Of a stretch of DNA of 64,000 bases, positions 1 through 14,093 are shown in pieces. The notes under the pieces are model-generated. The model made no database searches, had not been told where the DNA came from, and was given only the letters and a program-made list of their open reading frames with translations. Origin of the DNA: Callaeas wilsoni (Eukaryota > Chordata > Aves > Passeriformes > Callaeidae); assembly GCA_013398955.1 (NCBI GenBank), contig VWPU01012104.1:227218-291217 (forward strand). The letters run 5' to 3'. Position numbers and translations under genes: made by a program. Position 1 is the first letter of the stretch. The number at the start of each line of letters is the position of its first letter.

Positions 1-3000
1 AAGTGCTCTTTTTTCACTTTAGATCAATCTACAGCCACTTGAACTGTGAGAAGCAAGAAATCTTGTGGTATTTAAAATGACCAACAACCAATGGGAATTT
101 TAAAGAGCAGGTTGTTTGGGAAAGCAGCCCTGCTTTACAGGAGTGCTCTTGGTTCACCAGGCAGCCAGCAACTGACGATAAAGTCCTCCAAAACTGCTAA
201 AACAGAAGAACTGCTGTGTAGCTACTGAAGGACAAACTTTCTTGTTAGCAACCAGCGGGAAATTTGGCTGCGTGGCCTCAGGCAAACATTACTGTGTATC
301 AACCATTTTGTGCATCACTCCATAGAAAATGGTACAAAACCAGATACTCTTCTCTTAAACGAATATAAGCAGTATTCTTTGGCAGTGTAAGTTAAGAGAC
401 AGCAACTAAAGGAAGAAAAAGCAACACTAGCAGCACGCACACATGCACAAACAGTCTCAGATTTAAGTTCTTTCTTTTCTTCAACCCATATTGCCTTCTT
501 CTGGGAAGCAGCTTGTTCCACCGACCATTTACCAAACTCTTTATCAAACTCTTCAGCCATCTCCAGTGTTACCTTAAAGCATGGGCCTACAGATCCTGCC
601 CCCAACCCCTGACAATAACCAACATCAAAAGCTTACAGGAAATAGTTCTCATTCACATGCAGCTGTTTTCCCAGAATTCTTCCCCACTGCTCTCCTCTTC
701 TGACATCGTCTCATATTAAATCTCTGGAGAGTGAGTACAGCCATGATGTTGCTTACAGAACAGCTGTAGGAAGGAAAACATGTAACTACTGCCACAAGGG
801 CAGCATGTGTGTCATCAACACTGATTCACACCTGTTTGTGCAGAGTGTGCAAGGCTAGAAAGTTAGTTCTGTCCCTGACCAGCTCTACCACAGCTAGTTC
901 CCCAGTGCAAGAGGAGAAGACAAGCTTTACAGCAGGCTGTTGTCCTTCCCTACTGAGGGCAAACAGCTTGAGACGTGTGGTTGCCCTCAGGCTGTTACCT
1001 TCCTCACTTTTTGTACGTCTTATCTACCCCAGTATTTCACTGTTGAGCTGCCCATTTCATTGTGCTTTGGACCCTTGCAGTTGTACCAGAACTCCATGTA
1101 CTGAACCATTCATATCTTTTTGGATATAGTTGCCTGCTGTATCATATTTTCCATTTCAACCCAAACTGGCAATGACTCAGAGCATTTTCTTCTGTCTGGC
1201 TGCCCAGTGATACAACACAATGGTCTCATAAAACAGTAGTCTTCCCTCCAGTCTTCTGTATTATTGAAGGTTGCATATGAATAAAAGATAACTCCATTCT
1301 GGACCTGAACTGCACCCTCATGAAGGGAGATATCTTTTATGTTGGCATAATCACAATCTGAATCTCATGCACTTTGTAGAGTACGATATGAAACCTGATA
1401 AAATCAGCACAGTCAACTGGCCATACTTACCTCATACTCCAGCATGCATTTTTCCTCACATAAATAACTCTCTCAAAATCCCTTTTCATGTCTTTGTCTG
1501 CTTTAATGCATCATCATGCTTCAAACCATGCTCTTTCAGCCACAAGGGCCAAAGAAGAGAAATACTGTCCATGTTTTGGACTACAGGTCCATAACCAGCA
1601 TGAGGAAACAACCATCTTAAACATGCACCATGTTAGTTTCTGTTTATTTTGGGAAGCAGTCAAAAAAGAAGTTTAAGAGTTTGTAACAGAAAAGGAGAAA
1701 CCTTAGTTTCAACTTCAAGTTCTATTTCTCTCTCTCAACACCTGCCTTCCCTTTTGCCCACCACCCACACCTTATCATAACAGCAAAAGAAGCAAGGGAA
1801 TCACAGTAACCTATATTCTTCCATCTCACACCTGTCAGTGCACTCAGGAACTGACCAGCAGAAGCCCAAAAAAGCAGATAGTCAGCTGTACTGGCCTGAA
1901 AGGACCTCCTGATGCCATCACTGGAAAACAGGAGCATCCACCTACTTGTCAGCTTCAAGTTATACCCCAGAAGGTGCTTGGCAATGTCAGAGATCTCTGC
2001 CTCACAGGTACTGCTGTGCTCATACTTCTAAACATACATGGAGACGTTTTGATCGATTTGACTCTTGCAGGTTTCACAAGAAGTGCGCTGTCCTCTCTTA
2101 CATCAGTGAGGAAAAACGTTCTGACTCACCTGCCTCTCCCCTTTTCCTTTTTTTCCAGACAGCTGCCCTCTTGGTCAGATGGCATATTTCAGTGCCATTC
2201 CAGCATCTACTGGTGATTCACTGTTCTCAGGTGCCTCTTGGAAACACCTACACCAATGCAGGCAGTATGGGGAACAAAGACGAGGCTCTGGAATGAAAGG
2301 CAGGTGCCTCGCTACCTCCCTGCACAGAGTCTAAATACATCAGAATGGCAAAGAAGGGAAAACAGGTCATGGAAGATAACACCACAGGTTAACACCTCAG
2401 CTGGAGACAGGCCTCAGCTCCCCCGTGTCACATTACAGGGCACCAGCAACTGGATTGCAATGCCTCTTCCAGACAGCATCTGGCACAGCTTCCCATCACT
2501 TTAGTTTACCATATAGATGAAGGCTCAGAGCACTGTTAGACATTATTTTCACTGCATGAGTAGATCAGAACAGCTCTATAGGCCAAAGGTGGCACATTGA
2601 TAGGTCATCTTCTCCTTTCCAATGCCCACAGTCTGTGCAGCACCTACACGACACAGTGGTTTGCTCAAAGTAATTTCTCTATTTGGTAATTCCTCTATGA
2701 TTTTCACAGGAGGTTGCTAACTTCATGTGGAATAAGGCTCCCTTCCAGAAAAATGCCCATTTCCCCCATCACACATTCTGTAGCTGTCATCTCATTACTA
2801 ACCTGCAGTCAACTTATTTGCAAGGAGTGTGAGAAAGGCAGTTCCTAAAAGCTTTAGTTTTGGCACACTTAGTTCCTGATAAAATTGATTTTATAATTTT
2901 CTAGGTCATCTAAAGAAAGGCTTTTATGAAGAAAAAATAAGTAGAATCAAAAATATTCAAAACAGAAGTGAATCAAGCAATCAAAAATTATTTGCACTGC

Positions 3001-6000
3001 TGCAATATAGGAAATCACCTTCCTTTCCCCTCTCCTCCCTCTGCATTTAAATGCACCAAACTGAACAAGAATTTTAAAGTTCAGCAAATATTTAAGGAAC
3101 GAGAAGCTCAAGGAATTACGGTTTACAACAACTTCCCTCTCAAAAAGCAAAGGGGCAGAACAAGTCAAATTGAGTATCTTTTCTGGTTCCTTGTTTCTTA
3201 ATAAACGTTCTCTGTGAGAAAAAAAATAAAAACCAGGATGATGCTGCTAGTGTGGGATGGCAAAGCTCAGAGTGGTGACAGGCCCAGAAATGAAGGTTTA
3301 TAGAGGGAAGTGAGAGAAAAGTGGTGGTCCGTTTTAGGAAAGAGAACTGGAAATAAGCCACATGAGATTTCGGGTGCAGTTCTGTGAACTGTTCTCAGTG
3401 GATACTGGGTTCTTTCCAAGAGCAAGTCATTGCCAGATCTGTGTATTTAATGCAAAAGGATGCACGCTGTCCAGGACCACACACACAAAGTGCCACAGCA
3501 TGCCTGACCACTGGGAGAGTAAACTCCACTCGTTTGCCCTCTGAACATGAAAGAGGGGAAAGATTTTGGAAAGGAACATCAGGATAGGGTTGGTTCAAAA
3601 CTGGAGCAAGTGTGCTACTTCATATTTTGCAAAACTTGTACTAAAAGTACAAACTGTCAGTAAGTAATACAACTGTAATAAATAAGTTCACAGTTTTCAG
3701 AATTCACTTGATGAATTTTCTAGAAGCTCTGAGACTGTTTAAGATCTTTGTGGATCAGGATGACCCAAAAACTCCAACATTATTTTTCATGCCTTCTTAG
3801 TAAATCTTAATTTTATCAGAAAATAACTTGCAAAAAAATTCCTCATTCAAGTTCAAAGACAGAAACTAATTATCTTAAGTCCAATTCTGTCTCCTTCAAT
3901 TTGGCCTCGTTACACTTAGAAGATATTATCAATCTCCAGTTCCCTCTTATTTTGTAGTGAAAATCCTGCAGGATCCTTGCAATAACAATGTAGAAGTACC
4001 AAACCACAACCCTGAACCATCCTGTTCACCTGCACTTATCAACCAACATATATTTGTTTTTGGGATGGTGACAGGGGAAGGCAAGGTTTGCCTATCACCC
4101 TACTAGAAAAATTTAATTCCACACCACTTGGTACAGTTAGCGGTTTGATTTTAAAGAAGAAGGAAAAAAGCATTCCTAATTCATGTTGAGGTGAGTCAGA
4201 ACAGTCAGGCCTTAATACCTCAACTCTTTCATTCTTTACCAAAAGGCACTTGAGATTTTACAACCTACTGGCTACTGAAATCCTTTGGTTAGAAGAATAA
4301 ATTGTCTATTTTCCTTCCAGGCAATAGGACCTATTAATATGTTACTTGTCTCCTTCCACATTTTTCACACCAGTAGCAGCAAGAGTTGCTGTGCTGTAGA
4401 TAAAAGATACTGATATTTTTACATATATTCAATATTTTCTCAGTAGATCAGAATTTCTTCCATCAGGCTGCTGCTTATGATAGGATATGTCTTCAGATAA
4501 TAACTCAAGTTCAGATCTAGTGTATTTCAGAGCTTTCAACTCCAAGAAATAGACTGCATATGACCCACAGCAGCATTTGCCTCCTCTAAAACATTGCTTA
4601 TCACTTTTATAAACAGCCAAATCTTTCTTTAAAATATAAAAGCAGCCAAATGCACTAAAACTCACTGATCTGGTAAGTACAACTAAGCCTTATTCATTCT
4701 CAAGATGTCATAAGACAGCTCATCCAAGTGGTTAGGGTCATATCATGATCTATAAACCACTTACACATTCCTGCTAGGCAAGATATTTCTACTCCGACAC
4801 TTTGTAACCTACAGCAGGCCTGTTTGAGTCCAGCAGAAATTAGATATTAAGATAACTATATCATTTTTTGAAGCTGATGCAGAACTGAAAAGTGCTTAGA
4901 AGATGCTTCAGAACTTCTATCATATTCCACGTATTATATGACAAGTGGCACGATGTGTCATATGGGTGGATGTGCTATTTTATTATTTTTCCCCCCATGC
5001 CTATATAATTGGAATTTTCTTAGTCAGAAATAGACTTGTGTAAAACCAAATCCTTGTCCAGGATTGCCATCCTTCAGCAATACAGTTGGCTGCTTAAGGA
5101 AAGGCCTCCCAGGAATGCAGAGACAATGAAAAATTTGTCATGCTTTTTGTATGTTGCATATATTTAGCCAATTCCATTGGTGGGAATCCATAATGTAGTT
5201 CTGACAGACAAACCATGTTCTTCTAGATTGCACTTGTGTAATTCAGCAATTTAAGAACAAATTTGTAAACTGAACCTCAAGGTTTGCTGTCCTGCATATC
5301 AAAGCCCCGTGTCTCTTGCAGGTTCTTCGTTTTATTGTAGGGAACAAAATATTTATCTTGTCTATTATCCCCTGGTTCATCTGCCTGAAATATCCTTTCT
5401 TCTTTTTATACTCCTCTGCTCTCTCAGTCCATGTTCTGGATACATCATGCTCTTCTCTCACAAATTAACTTGGGTTAATCATGTTCCTTTACATTTTAAA
5501 ACAAGTTGGTTGCACACACTGATGAAAGTTTGATAAAGCCAGCACATTTCAGTGTTTTAAACTTATTTAGAGGAAGTAATGGTAGGAATGGTTTAAAGAA
5601 AGCAAAATCCTGCATGTGATATGAAAGACATCAGGTGAAAAAGAGAGATACCCACAGCTGGGATACCTATTTATTTTCCTTATCCTTCTCCTTCCTATTA
5701 AAGAGTTAAAAGACAAAATTAAGAAATGCTGTCTGACAGAAAGAGAAAAGGCAATTATCTATAACATTACTGTAGTGTGAGCTCTCCTGAAATCATGGAA
5801 AAACCAAACCATTAACACTTCATAGCTTTCATCTTCTCTCCTGTCAAACAGAACTATTTTTTCTCCATTTGCGTTTACAGTTCTTTCAAAAGTTGTCCAA
5901 TGTCTTGGGAAGCAACGTTAAGCTCTGCAGGAGAGAAATGGATTATAAAAACCTTGAGAATTAGAAATTTTTAGAAAAATCTCACTTCAAAAATTGTCCT

Positions 6001-6485
6001 GATTGGATTTGCACAGTACTGATAGAGATGTGGACTACATCCTGGGACTATTCTAGCAATTAAATTCTAGTGTATTCTGAGGTAGGGTGATTCACTAGAT
6101 CTATTAGGCTGAAGTACAGCCTGAAATTTTTAGTCATTACAAGATAACATATCAAGGGATAATTCATAAAGCATAGGTATGTGATGCAGCTCTGGAACAT
6201 TTATGTTCTTTTACCCTACAGCCAAAAGTACACAGGCAATTTACCCTTGCCCTTTCCAAATTATATTTTGCCAAAAATTTAATAGCAATAATTTAATCTA
6301 GCTTTAATCTGGTCATATATGCTTTAAATAACAAAAAAAGAAATACTGGTTACTCATTCTTGCATACTAAGAAACAACATCTCACAGAGAATTAATTTAT
6401 GCTTCCCCAAGCCAGGCCAGGAAACAAAGTATTACCATACTAACACACTCACAAAAAGTATTTTCTTTCTTCTTGCTTTGAAGTG
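1..6485. other. KCNH1 intron 7 (far part), no feature seen
   Basis: AT-rich sequence downstream of the pore exon on the gene's strand. All reading frames are short, and none resembles the next expected KCNH1 exon, which should begin LLYATIFGN and continue into the C-linker. I see no RNA gene or clear transposon here. An 8-bp inverted repeat (ATATGACA and TGTCATAT, 12-bp loop) lies near 4935-4962 and is probably chance. Assignment to the intron is inferred from the splice donor at 14093. Confidence 0.7.
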
Positions 6486-6711
6486 TGTTGCGGTGAGGAG
6501 AGGACTAACCCCATAAGAATGGGCCACTCCTCGTATGGCCATGGTCATTAGCTAAGACAGATTTATTACAGCATTAGCACTTGTGTTGTGAACCTGAAAA
6601 ACAACTTCGAGGCCATCTTCGCCTGGAGATGATTTTTGTTGGAATTCACTATTTATGTAAGTGTCAACTAAAGGCTTTTTTCTGGCTTTAACAGCAGTAT
6701 TTTATCGTTTT
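6486..6711 (-). mobile_element. Possible LTR-like remnant, right half (tentative)
   Basis: Read on the minus strand, this piece contains CTGTAATAAATCTGTC, which holds an AATAAA-type poly(A) signal. It ends in CCTCACCGCAACA, which resembles the 3' end of a retroviral LTR (termini TG...CA). Its base composition and scattered CpGs differ from the surrounding AT-rich intron. The CR1 at about 6712-7690 follows directly, with another CpG-richer piece beyond it at 7762-7985. The two pieces may be halves of one LTR split by the CR1. No target-site duplication and no primer-binding site were found, so this could equally be unrelated intron sequence. Confidence 0.2.
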
Positions 6712-7690
6712 ATCATAGAATCATTCAGAGTGGAAAAGACCTTTAGGATCATTAAGTCCAACCATTAACCCAGCACTGCCATGTTCACCACTAAACCATT
6801 CCCCAAGTGCCACATCTATGTGTCTTTTAAGGACCTCCAGGATGGTGACTCTACCACCCCCCTGGGCACTCTATTCCCATGCTTGACTGCCCTTTCCATG
6901 AAGAAATTTTTACTAACATCCAATCTAAATCTCCTCTGGTGCAACTTGAGACTGTTTCCTCTCATCCCGTCACTTGTTACCTGGGAGAAGAGGCTGACCC
7001 TCACCTGGCTACACCCTCCTTTCAGGGAGTTGAGGAGAGTGATAAAGTCTCTCCTGAGCCTCCTTTTGTCCAGGATAAACACCTACAGCTCCCTCAGCTG
7101 CTCCTCATCAGAGTTGTGCCCCAGACCCTCCACCAGCTCTGTTGCCCTTCTCTGGACTCACTCCAGCAGTTCAATGTCTTTCCTGCAGTGAGGGGCCCAG
7201 AACGGAGCACAGGATTTGAGGTGTGGCCTCACCAGTGCCCAGCATAGAGGGACACTCAGGCCCTGGTCCTGCTGGCCACGCTATTTCTGGTACAAGCCAG
7301 GATGCCATTAGCCTCCTTGGCCACCTGGGCACAGGCCGGCTCATGTCCAGCTGCTGTCACCAGCACTTCTAGGTCCTCTTCCGCTGGGCTGCTTTCCAGT
7401 CACTCTGCCCCAAGCCAGCAGAGCTGCACGGGGCTGTTGTGACCCCAGTGCAGGACCTGTCACTTGACCTCGTTGAACCTCCCCACTGGCCTCAGCACAT
7501 CAGTCCAGTCTGTACAGATCCCTCTGCAGAGCCTTCTTGGCCTTCAGCAAATCAAGATTGCCACATAACTTGGTGTCCTCTGCAAAATGGCTGAGGGTAC
7601 ACTTGACCCTCACAGCCAGATCATTCAGAAGGATATTAAACAGAATTGGTCCCAATACTGAGTCCTGGGGAACAGGGCTGTACCTCAGTA
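6712..7690 (-). mobile_element. CR1 LINE, 5'-truncated, antisense to window
   Basis: The plus strand begins ATCATAGAATCATTCAG followed by a GGAAAAGACCTTTAGGATCA-like start, which is the reverse complement of a CR1 3' end. The copy is therefore on the minus strand, the same orientation as KCNH1. Its distal part (7500-7736, minus) still reads as the reverse transcriptase palm: PQDSVLGPILFNILLNDL, then FAEDTKL, where active CR1 copies have FADDTKL. Loss of the first catalytic aspartate and stops elsewhere mark it as dead. CR1 is the main non-LTR retrotransposon of birds and other sauropsids. It is 5'-truncated inside the reverse transcriptase, as most copies are. The left boundary is fairly sure; the right one is approximate. 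Confidence 0.93.
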
Positions 7691-7761
7691 CAAGCAATTC
7701 TGAAAAAACATGCAGGTCCTGGATATCCTTACCCAAAGAGGAGGCAGCTTTTAAGAGCTAA

Positions 7762-7985
7762 ATTCTGACTTTGGAGCTCGCTGTGTTGTGAAGCCTGTCA
7801 GCTCTGATCGCATCTCTCCTCCATGCCCGGTCTGTACTGAATGTCAATGATGTAACTCTGTGCGGGTCAGACACTGAGGCTCATCAGTGGGGCTGAAAAT
7901 GCCACCACGACCCGGTGCACCCCACGCCTACTGACGAGAAATACCGACGCGCTTCGCTGAAAATTGCATCCCTCAGGACTCAGAT
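7762..7985. other. CpG-richer unassigned sequence beside the CR1
   Basis: By eye there are about 12 CpG dinucleotides in some 220 bp, including ACCGACGCGCTTCGCTG near the right end. The neighbouring intron has very few. No open frame or known repeat is recognised. It may be the other half of the LTR-like remnant at 6486-6711, with promoter-like (U3) sequence, or an older intronic CpG cluster. See the separate finding. Confidence 0.4.
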
Positions 7986-10900
7986 GTCTGAAGGATTGTT
8001 TATATACCCAAAAAGCCAAAAACAATGTTGTCTATCCATTTTATTTCTATTTATCACAATGACTTTGAGGTTTTGGTAGGTTTTGTTGTTGTTTTTTGGA
8101 GTTTGGTTTTTGTTGGGTTTTTTTGCTTGGTTTTTACTCATTCTTTACTCTTAACATGAAAAATTGAGATATTTTCACCTTGAGAGAAACCAGACCAATA
8201 ACCAGACCAAATCCTGCCCTAATAGCTAAACCCTCTTCTAACCTCCAGAGAAACTCTGCCCACTTTTCTGCCAGCCCTACCACTTTACTGAAACTTGCTG
8301 TAGCACAGAAATACATCCACAACACCTCTGGTGGTTCATTCTAGTGGAGAAAGCATCCAGGCAAAATAACATCCAGAAATCCCAAACAGTTGCTTAACAA
8401 TTACAGCAATAACACACCATCTCTTCAAATATCATGACTAGCATCAAATAAGAAGTAACAAAGCACAGCACAGAGGGGTGAAGGAACAGAACTGCAAAGA
8501 CTGGCCATACTTATTAAAAAGAATTTTTTTGAAAAAATAAAAATCCAGGCCTTTAAATTAGGAATTACTGGCTAGAGTAGTGTTGCTGGCAGCTAAGATA
8601 GATGAGAATGAAAATTAATGCAAAACTATCAGCCATATAAAAAGCATGCCATCTGCAACTTCAGGAGCTTGCAAGAGGTCCGTGGCATCTCAGAGATTTT
8701 TGCCATCATGCCAGGGATGTGACAAAGATCAGGAATTCAAGAGACAGCTTTTGCAAGACAAGGTTCCTTTTCCCTTTCCCAGCATGTGCCCAAACACTGC
8801 ACTGGCAGTACCCATCTACACAGAGAAAGTTGCTTTGGGTTTAAAATCTCTTAGGCCTTTGTGCTCCACCCATGAATGACACCCTCAGCAAACCTAGCCA
8901 GCACTTGGCACATGGCTGGCCCCTAGTTTCGGGCCACCAGCTTCCAGCAAAAATTATTCTAACACGTTTCCTCATCACCTAGAAGGGGTTCTAGGGGTAA
9001 ATGTGTTTCTCTTGACATTAGATACATGTTTAGTAAATGGCCACATCCATTTGCTTTTCAACTGATGACCTGCTCTACAAGGGGGAAATCATGCCTCAGG
9101 AAGATCATCAAATATGATGCTGCAATGCCTCTGTATCTTGTTCAGGTGCTTTGATAACAATAGTCTACTCTTTATCAGTTCCTCATTATCCTTGGTCACA
9201 AGAGCCACTAAACACTTCCTACCCTGCTGGAGGTCACCAAAGCACTCTAATGCTCTGTGAGGCTGTGAAGGAGAACACTGACCTGTGCATCATGACACTT
9301 GGCACCAAGACTTTCTTAAAGCTCACAGGGATGTTCCTTTCAGCAGGAGTGCTGTAAACAAAACTGCCTATGTTTTCACACTTACCTAATGTTATTCTCA
9401 TTTCTGGATTGCTTGGGTGTTTTTGTTTGGGGTTTGTTTGAGGTTTTTTTTTGTCTAATGAGAAAGAAACTATTCACAGACAAAGCTGATCAAAGCTGAG
9501 ACAGCTACTCCATTCTCTTGGGATCTGTGTCTACCTTAATCAGAGACAACAGCTGAAGTGCTGCAGGACTGCATGATGCTTTTGTTACATACCATCAGCG
9601 AAGAGGAGTGGCTTGGGTTTCTGGACTGTTTGGATTGATGAAGTCAGTGGCCAACAATTCATCACAGCGTGTAAGCAGACACGTTCATGAATCTGACCTT
9701 TTAACTCCTACTTTTGTTCTTTTTCCATGATCACTCTCACTATCTGGTCTAAGTATGGTGCTCACAGGAGAATTTATGATTTCGTTTAGCATTCAAACAT
9801 GTGCCTTTTCCTTCATATTTTGGATGAGTCAAGTCCTATAGTACCAGTAAGTTCCTACCTCACAAAGAAGAATTTAGCATAAACAGGCACCAAAAGCTTG
9901 GGATCTTTCAATGCAACTGAGAACACTAACAAAAGGCTCCCAAAATGATGTATTTTGCTCCGTTGCTCAAAATCCAAATAGGCAAGCATCCATCAGTATT
10001 ATTTTATGTCAAAAGTCAAGAATGCCAAGCATTTTTAGAACTGTTCATCCCGACTCCACCTGCATAGCAAGGGGATTGCTGACACAGTGCCCAGATACAA
10101 AAACTGCAAATGAAAGTCCTCTGATTTCTGCTAGTGCTTAGGAAAAATAAACAATACACAACTCAACCTGACGGATTCACTGAACAAAATATATAAAGAC
10201 TGTAATTTCAAGGCATATGTCTCCACAGGGAAGAAACCAAAAATTGAAACAGCTTTTTTTTTTCCTCAAGTATTAAAAATGGAAAATATATGTCTTTCTG
10301 CAACCAGACAGTGGTTTTAAGCCTGGTTTTATGCAACATCGGCCTCACTGAAAGATCTGCCTGTAGACATATTCCCTATTAATTAGCAATTTAGTGGCCA
10401 TCTGTGGAAAGGGATAAGCAAATATGTTTTGATTCATTTAAAATGAAGCTGAGGAGTTAATTGCTTTTACTTCCCATAGTAACACTCATCCTTCTCTATA
10501 TACACACACATACACTCAAAAAAGAAAGCAAGGCAAAACCATGCAGGTCAGTTCACAGATGTGAAGATATTTTGCTTTGCAAAACTATAATTCACCATAT
10601 GTTCAGGAAAAGCAGCTACACAGTAATATGAAACACAAGCTTCCACAGAAAAGAAATCGTTAAAGGCAGCCAGTGGGTACTTCATCTCTATTTTAAAATA
10701 ATTTGATCTTCCCAAACAGATGTGCACTATTTGAGGTCAAGAATCAAAAGCAATTTTCACCTACCCCCTGCAGTGGAGCTGACAAAGTGATGAAACATCC
10801 CTGGGCTTATGAGTATGCCACAGCACCCCCCCACCCCCACAATCTAATTAGGGGATGCACCTTCCCATATCAAAATAACCAACAGCAAAACACTTTCTCT

Positions 10901-13900
10901 CTGAAATCTGCAGCCACAATGAGGTCAGTAGGACAGCATGTGCATCATTGCCTTTGAGAGCACAAGAACACCTCCCTGCAGAAGGGGGCCCTGAAGCAGA
11001 GACCAGGGCTGCTGAGGCAAAGCCATGATTTCTCAAAATTTTGCCCCAAGTGTAAACCCAACCAACATAGTCAGCCCCACAGGCTCAGTACCCACACACA
11101 GCTTATTCACCTCAATCAGCCCTTCCCAGTGTCTGTGCACAGCTAACATGATGTACCCACCCCTTCTACAAGCTACATACACTAAACTTTTTACTAGGTC
11201 AACATTTGCACTCAACTCAGCCAAAATTCCCACTGGTCCAGGACAGCTTCACTAAACGATTTCTAAATTTTTAATTAAAAGTTACCTGGATTTATTATTT
11301 ACCATAATGAAAGCTTGAATAAAAGAGAAATTGGAAGTGGTCTTACCTACTTTTTTAAACAGCTATCTGACATCACAGCAAAGTACTATTACTAGTGGTC
11401 AGTGCGTCTACAAAGAGTTAACGCAACACAAATGAAATTCTGCCACAGGATCAGCTCTACAGAGGCAGTAAGCAGAGAGCAGGAGGAGACATATCCATGG
11501 CTGAGCAGCAGGGCAAACCAGATTTTGTCTTATGGGAGATGGAATTACAGAGTGTTAACTCCATCTCTCTGGGCATAAGCATACTAAAGACACATGGAAG
11601 GATACTAGTTATGAACTGCTTATGCTTTCAAATACCTTTAATATTCTGAGCCTTTCTGACACAAAACACCCCATCTAGATGTCACCACAGTCCTGTCCTG
11701 ACTGTAGCACAAACCTTTCAGTCAGTTTGCCAGTGGAAAAGACAGCAATGCACGTCTTAAAAACACTTGTTTATGCAGCAAGTCCTCTTCAGAAACAGAG
11801 GCTCAACAGACAACACTGCAAGATCAAAGAAAAAAGTATCACTGCTATTCACACCTTTCTTCTTCAGAAACTATTCAAGATACTGAGCCACTAAACCAAA
11901 ACAAAACTAGAACCCAAGTTGCTAGAAACAAGGACCTGAAAGCCTTGCAAAGCCACCACACCACCTGGCAAAGCATACACCATGACCAGCCTTTCCCAGA
12001 GGTAAAAGAACTTTGCAAAATCAAATCCGTGGTATTAAAAATAATTCTGAGCAGAAAGAAATCACACTTCTAAAAGTAAACTCTTCCTTTCCCTTTGCTT
12101 GATGCCAACATCTGCACTCCAGGGAAGCAGCTCTTGAGTGACCCTACCGAGCCACGAAGGCACAGCTGATGGAGCAAACTGAAGTCAAGACCATTGACAC
12201 CAATAATCAGAGGGAGGGTGCAAAGGCAAAGCTGTGACTCTGAATGGACCCAGGACCCACAGAGCTGTAGCTTCTTAGACAGTCACCAGTGGGAGACAAG
12301 TCCCTGCCATGCACTGCACTCTGACTTTCTGCAGGGCAGCCTCACATACAGCCCAGGAAAGACAGGTTGGGCTTGAAGACATTTCCACACATGTTTACCA
12401 CCATCTCCATCACCAATTCCAGAAAAGTCCATTTCTTTGAGAAATAAAGACAAGGTAAAAATTTCAAAGATCATTTTGCTAATGATATTGTGAGTGTAAA
12501 CTTAGCTGGTCACAGTATTGTTTAAGCCAATAGCCTTTTGATATAGCACTTATTGCTATTCAAATGAGCAGAGGATAAAACACACAAAAAGAAGTGTTAT
12601 AATTTCCTTTCTGCTCATCTAAATCAATATTATTTATGCATAAATTCAGTTTCTTTCTGCCACACTGTCATATGAAGAGTTTGGAACAGGTACAAGTCCA
12701 AAATAATCCCACGTACATTCATGACTTTTTGATGGCTATGTTTATTCACTATTCGTGGTACTAAATAATAATATGGAATAATACTAACTGTTCTTGTTCT
12801 AGCTAGTATCATGGTCATAACAATAAGCCAAAGATCAGGATATTTCCTATCAAACTGGCACCTCCATCATGAAATATGTTTGGAAGCCTATTTTGTGCTA
12901 CACCTCTACATTGTCTAATGCACCTTCTCATGAGAAAACTGCAAAATTTTATCTGTGTTTTATAAAAATTTCCTTTCTCCTACAGGGGTGTTTTATTACG
13001 ATGATGGGACTCTTAGGAGTGGAAAAAGCTAAAAGAACAAAATTAACAATTTTTGTAGCTAAAATACCCCAATCCCTGTGTGATCAAGAATGCTTGTCTT
13101 GATACTTATTCTCACTAACCTTCAGCAGGCTTAACACCACACATGTAATCTCAGTGTGTGACTTCAGTGTTGCTATAAAAGGACACATCAGAACCAAAGG
13201 TTCACATTTCTACAACAGCCACTGTGCTGCTAATTGAATTTCATTATGTATTTGGTTTTAATTTTCTGCTTAGCAAGGATTAACTTTCTCCTCCTCTGGA
13301 TGCAATATTACCATACAGAAGCTTCTGTCCTTCTCCATATAATGGTATGTTTTCCCATGGACAAAGCAGATCTTTTTTTTCCTTATTTTGGTTCAAATTC
13401 CAGTCTAATCTAGAAAATCATGACCTAGTTTAACAGTGGCCACCATATGGTTCTTAATTCCAAGTAGCTCTCAAGGCACTTTGAATTCAGATCCTGCATT
13501 GCAACGACAATATGGCCAAAAGCTGGACAAACTTGGCAATATGTATCCATTCTAACGAGGATATGTGAGCTCTGGCTGTCCAAGGACAGCATCACCCCCC
13601 TTGCTTTAGGATATGTCTGTATGCTCAGCCCACAGTGGAGTTTGTGGTTCCTAAAGAGTCCCATTTCTCTCTCCCTTAGAAGATGATGCTCCCAGACCTC
13701 CTCCCACACTCTGACCCACTTATCAAATGTATACGGCTCTCAGACATGAAAAGAGTTTGTCACATGCCAATTGGAGGCAAAAAGGTTGGTGCATTAATTT
13801 TTAACAATTCAGCATTTTAACATTTAAGCATTTTACGGTTTACTTACAAGAAAATATTGAGAGGATATGGACAGATTATTCCTTCCAAAATGACTGAATT

Positions 13901-14093
13901 TTTGCTAGACACAACAATACTGCTATTTGTGATTTAAACCTAACCAGTAAGGAAGTGTGCAATACTTATAGTGCCACCAAAAATATTTTTAACTTCATCA
14001 TATTTAACAGGATTCCAGATGTTCTTATGAAATCAGCATTCATGATATACAGCCACTTGGTGTTGTGTATGAGAAAGAATCTCTAATACTTAC
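7986..14093. other. KCNH1 intron 7 (near part)
   Basis: Intron sequence between the pore-exon donor and the repeat cluster. It contains two G/T-rich low-complexity tracts, about 8070-8141 and 9410-9456, made of runs such as GGTTTTTGTTGGG. They read as A/C-rich in the KCNH1 transcript. No coding exon, RNA gene or further CR1 is recognised. Short open frames here have no family resemblance and no matching splice sites. Confidence 0.65.

Noticed and set aside
4935..4962. Inverted repeat ATATGACA / TGTCATAT
   Set aside because: An 8-bp stem with a 12-bp loop in AT-rich DNA. No terminal-repeat or RNA context supports a function.
6781..7247. Overlapping plus-strand frames of 122 and 136 codons
   Set aside because: They lie on the antisense strand of the CR1 element and have no protein resemblance. 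The real coding remnant is the CR1 reverse transcriptase on the minus strand.
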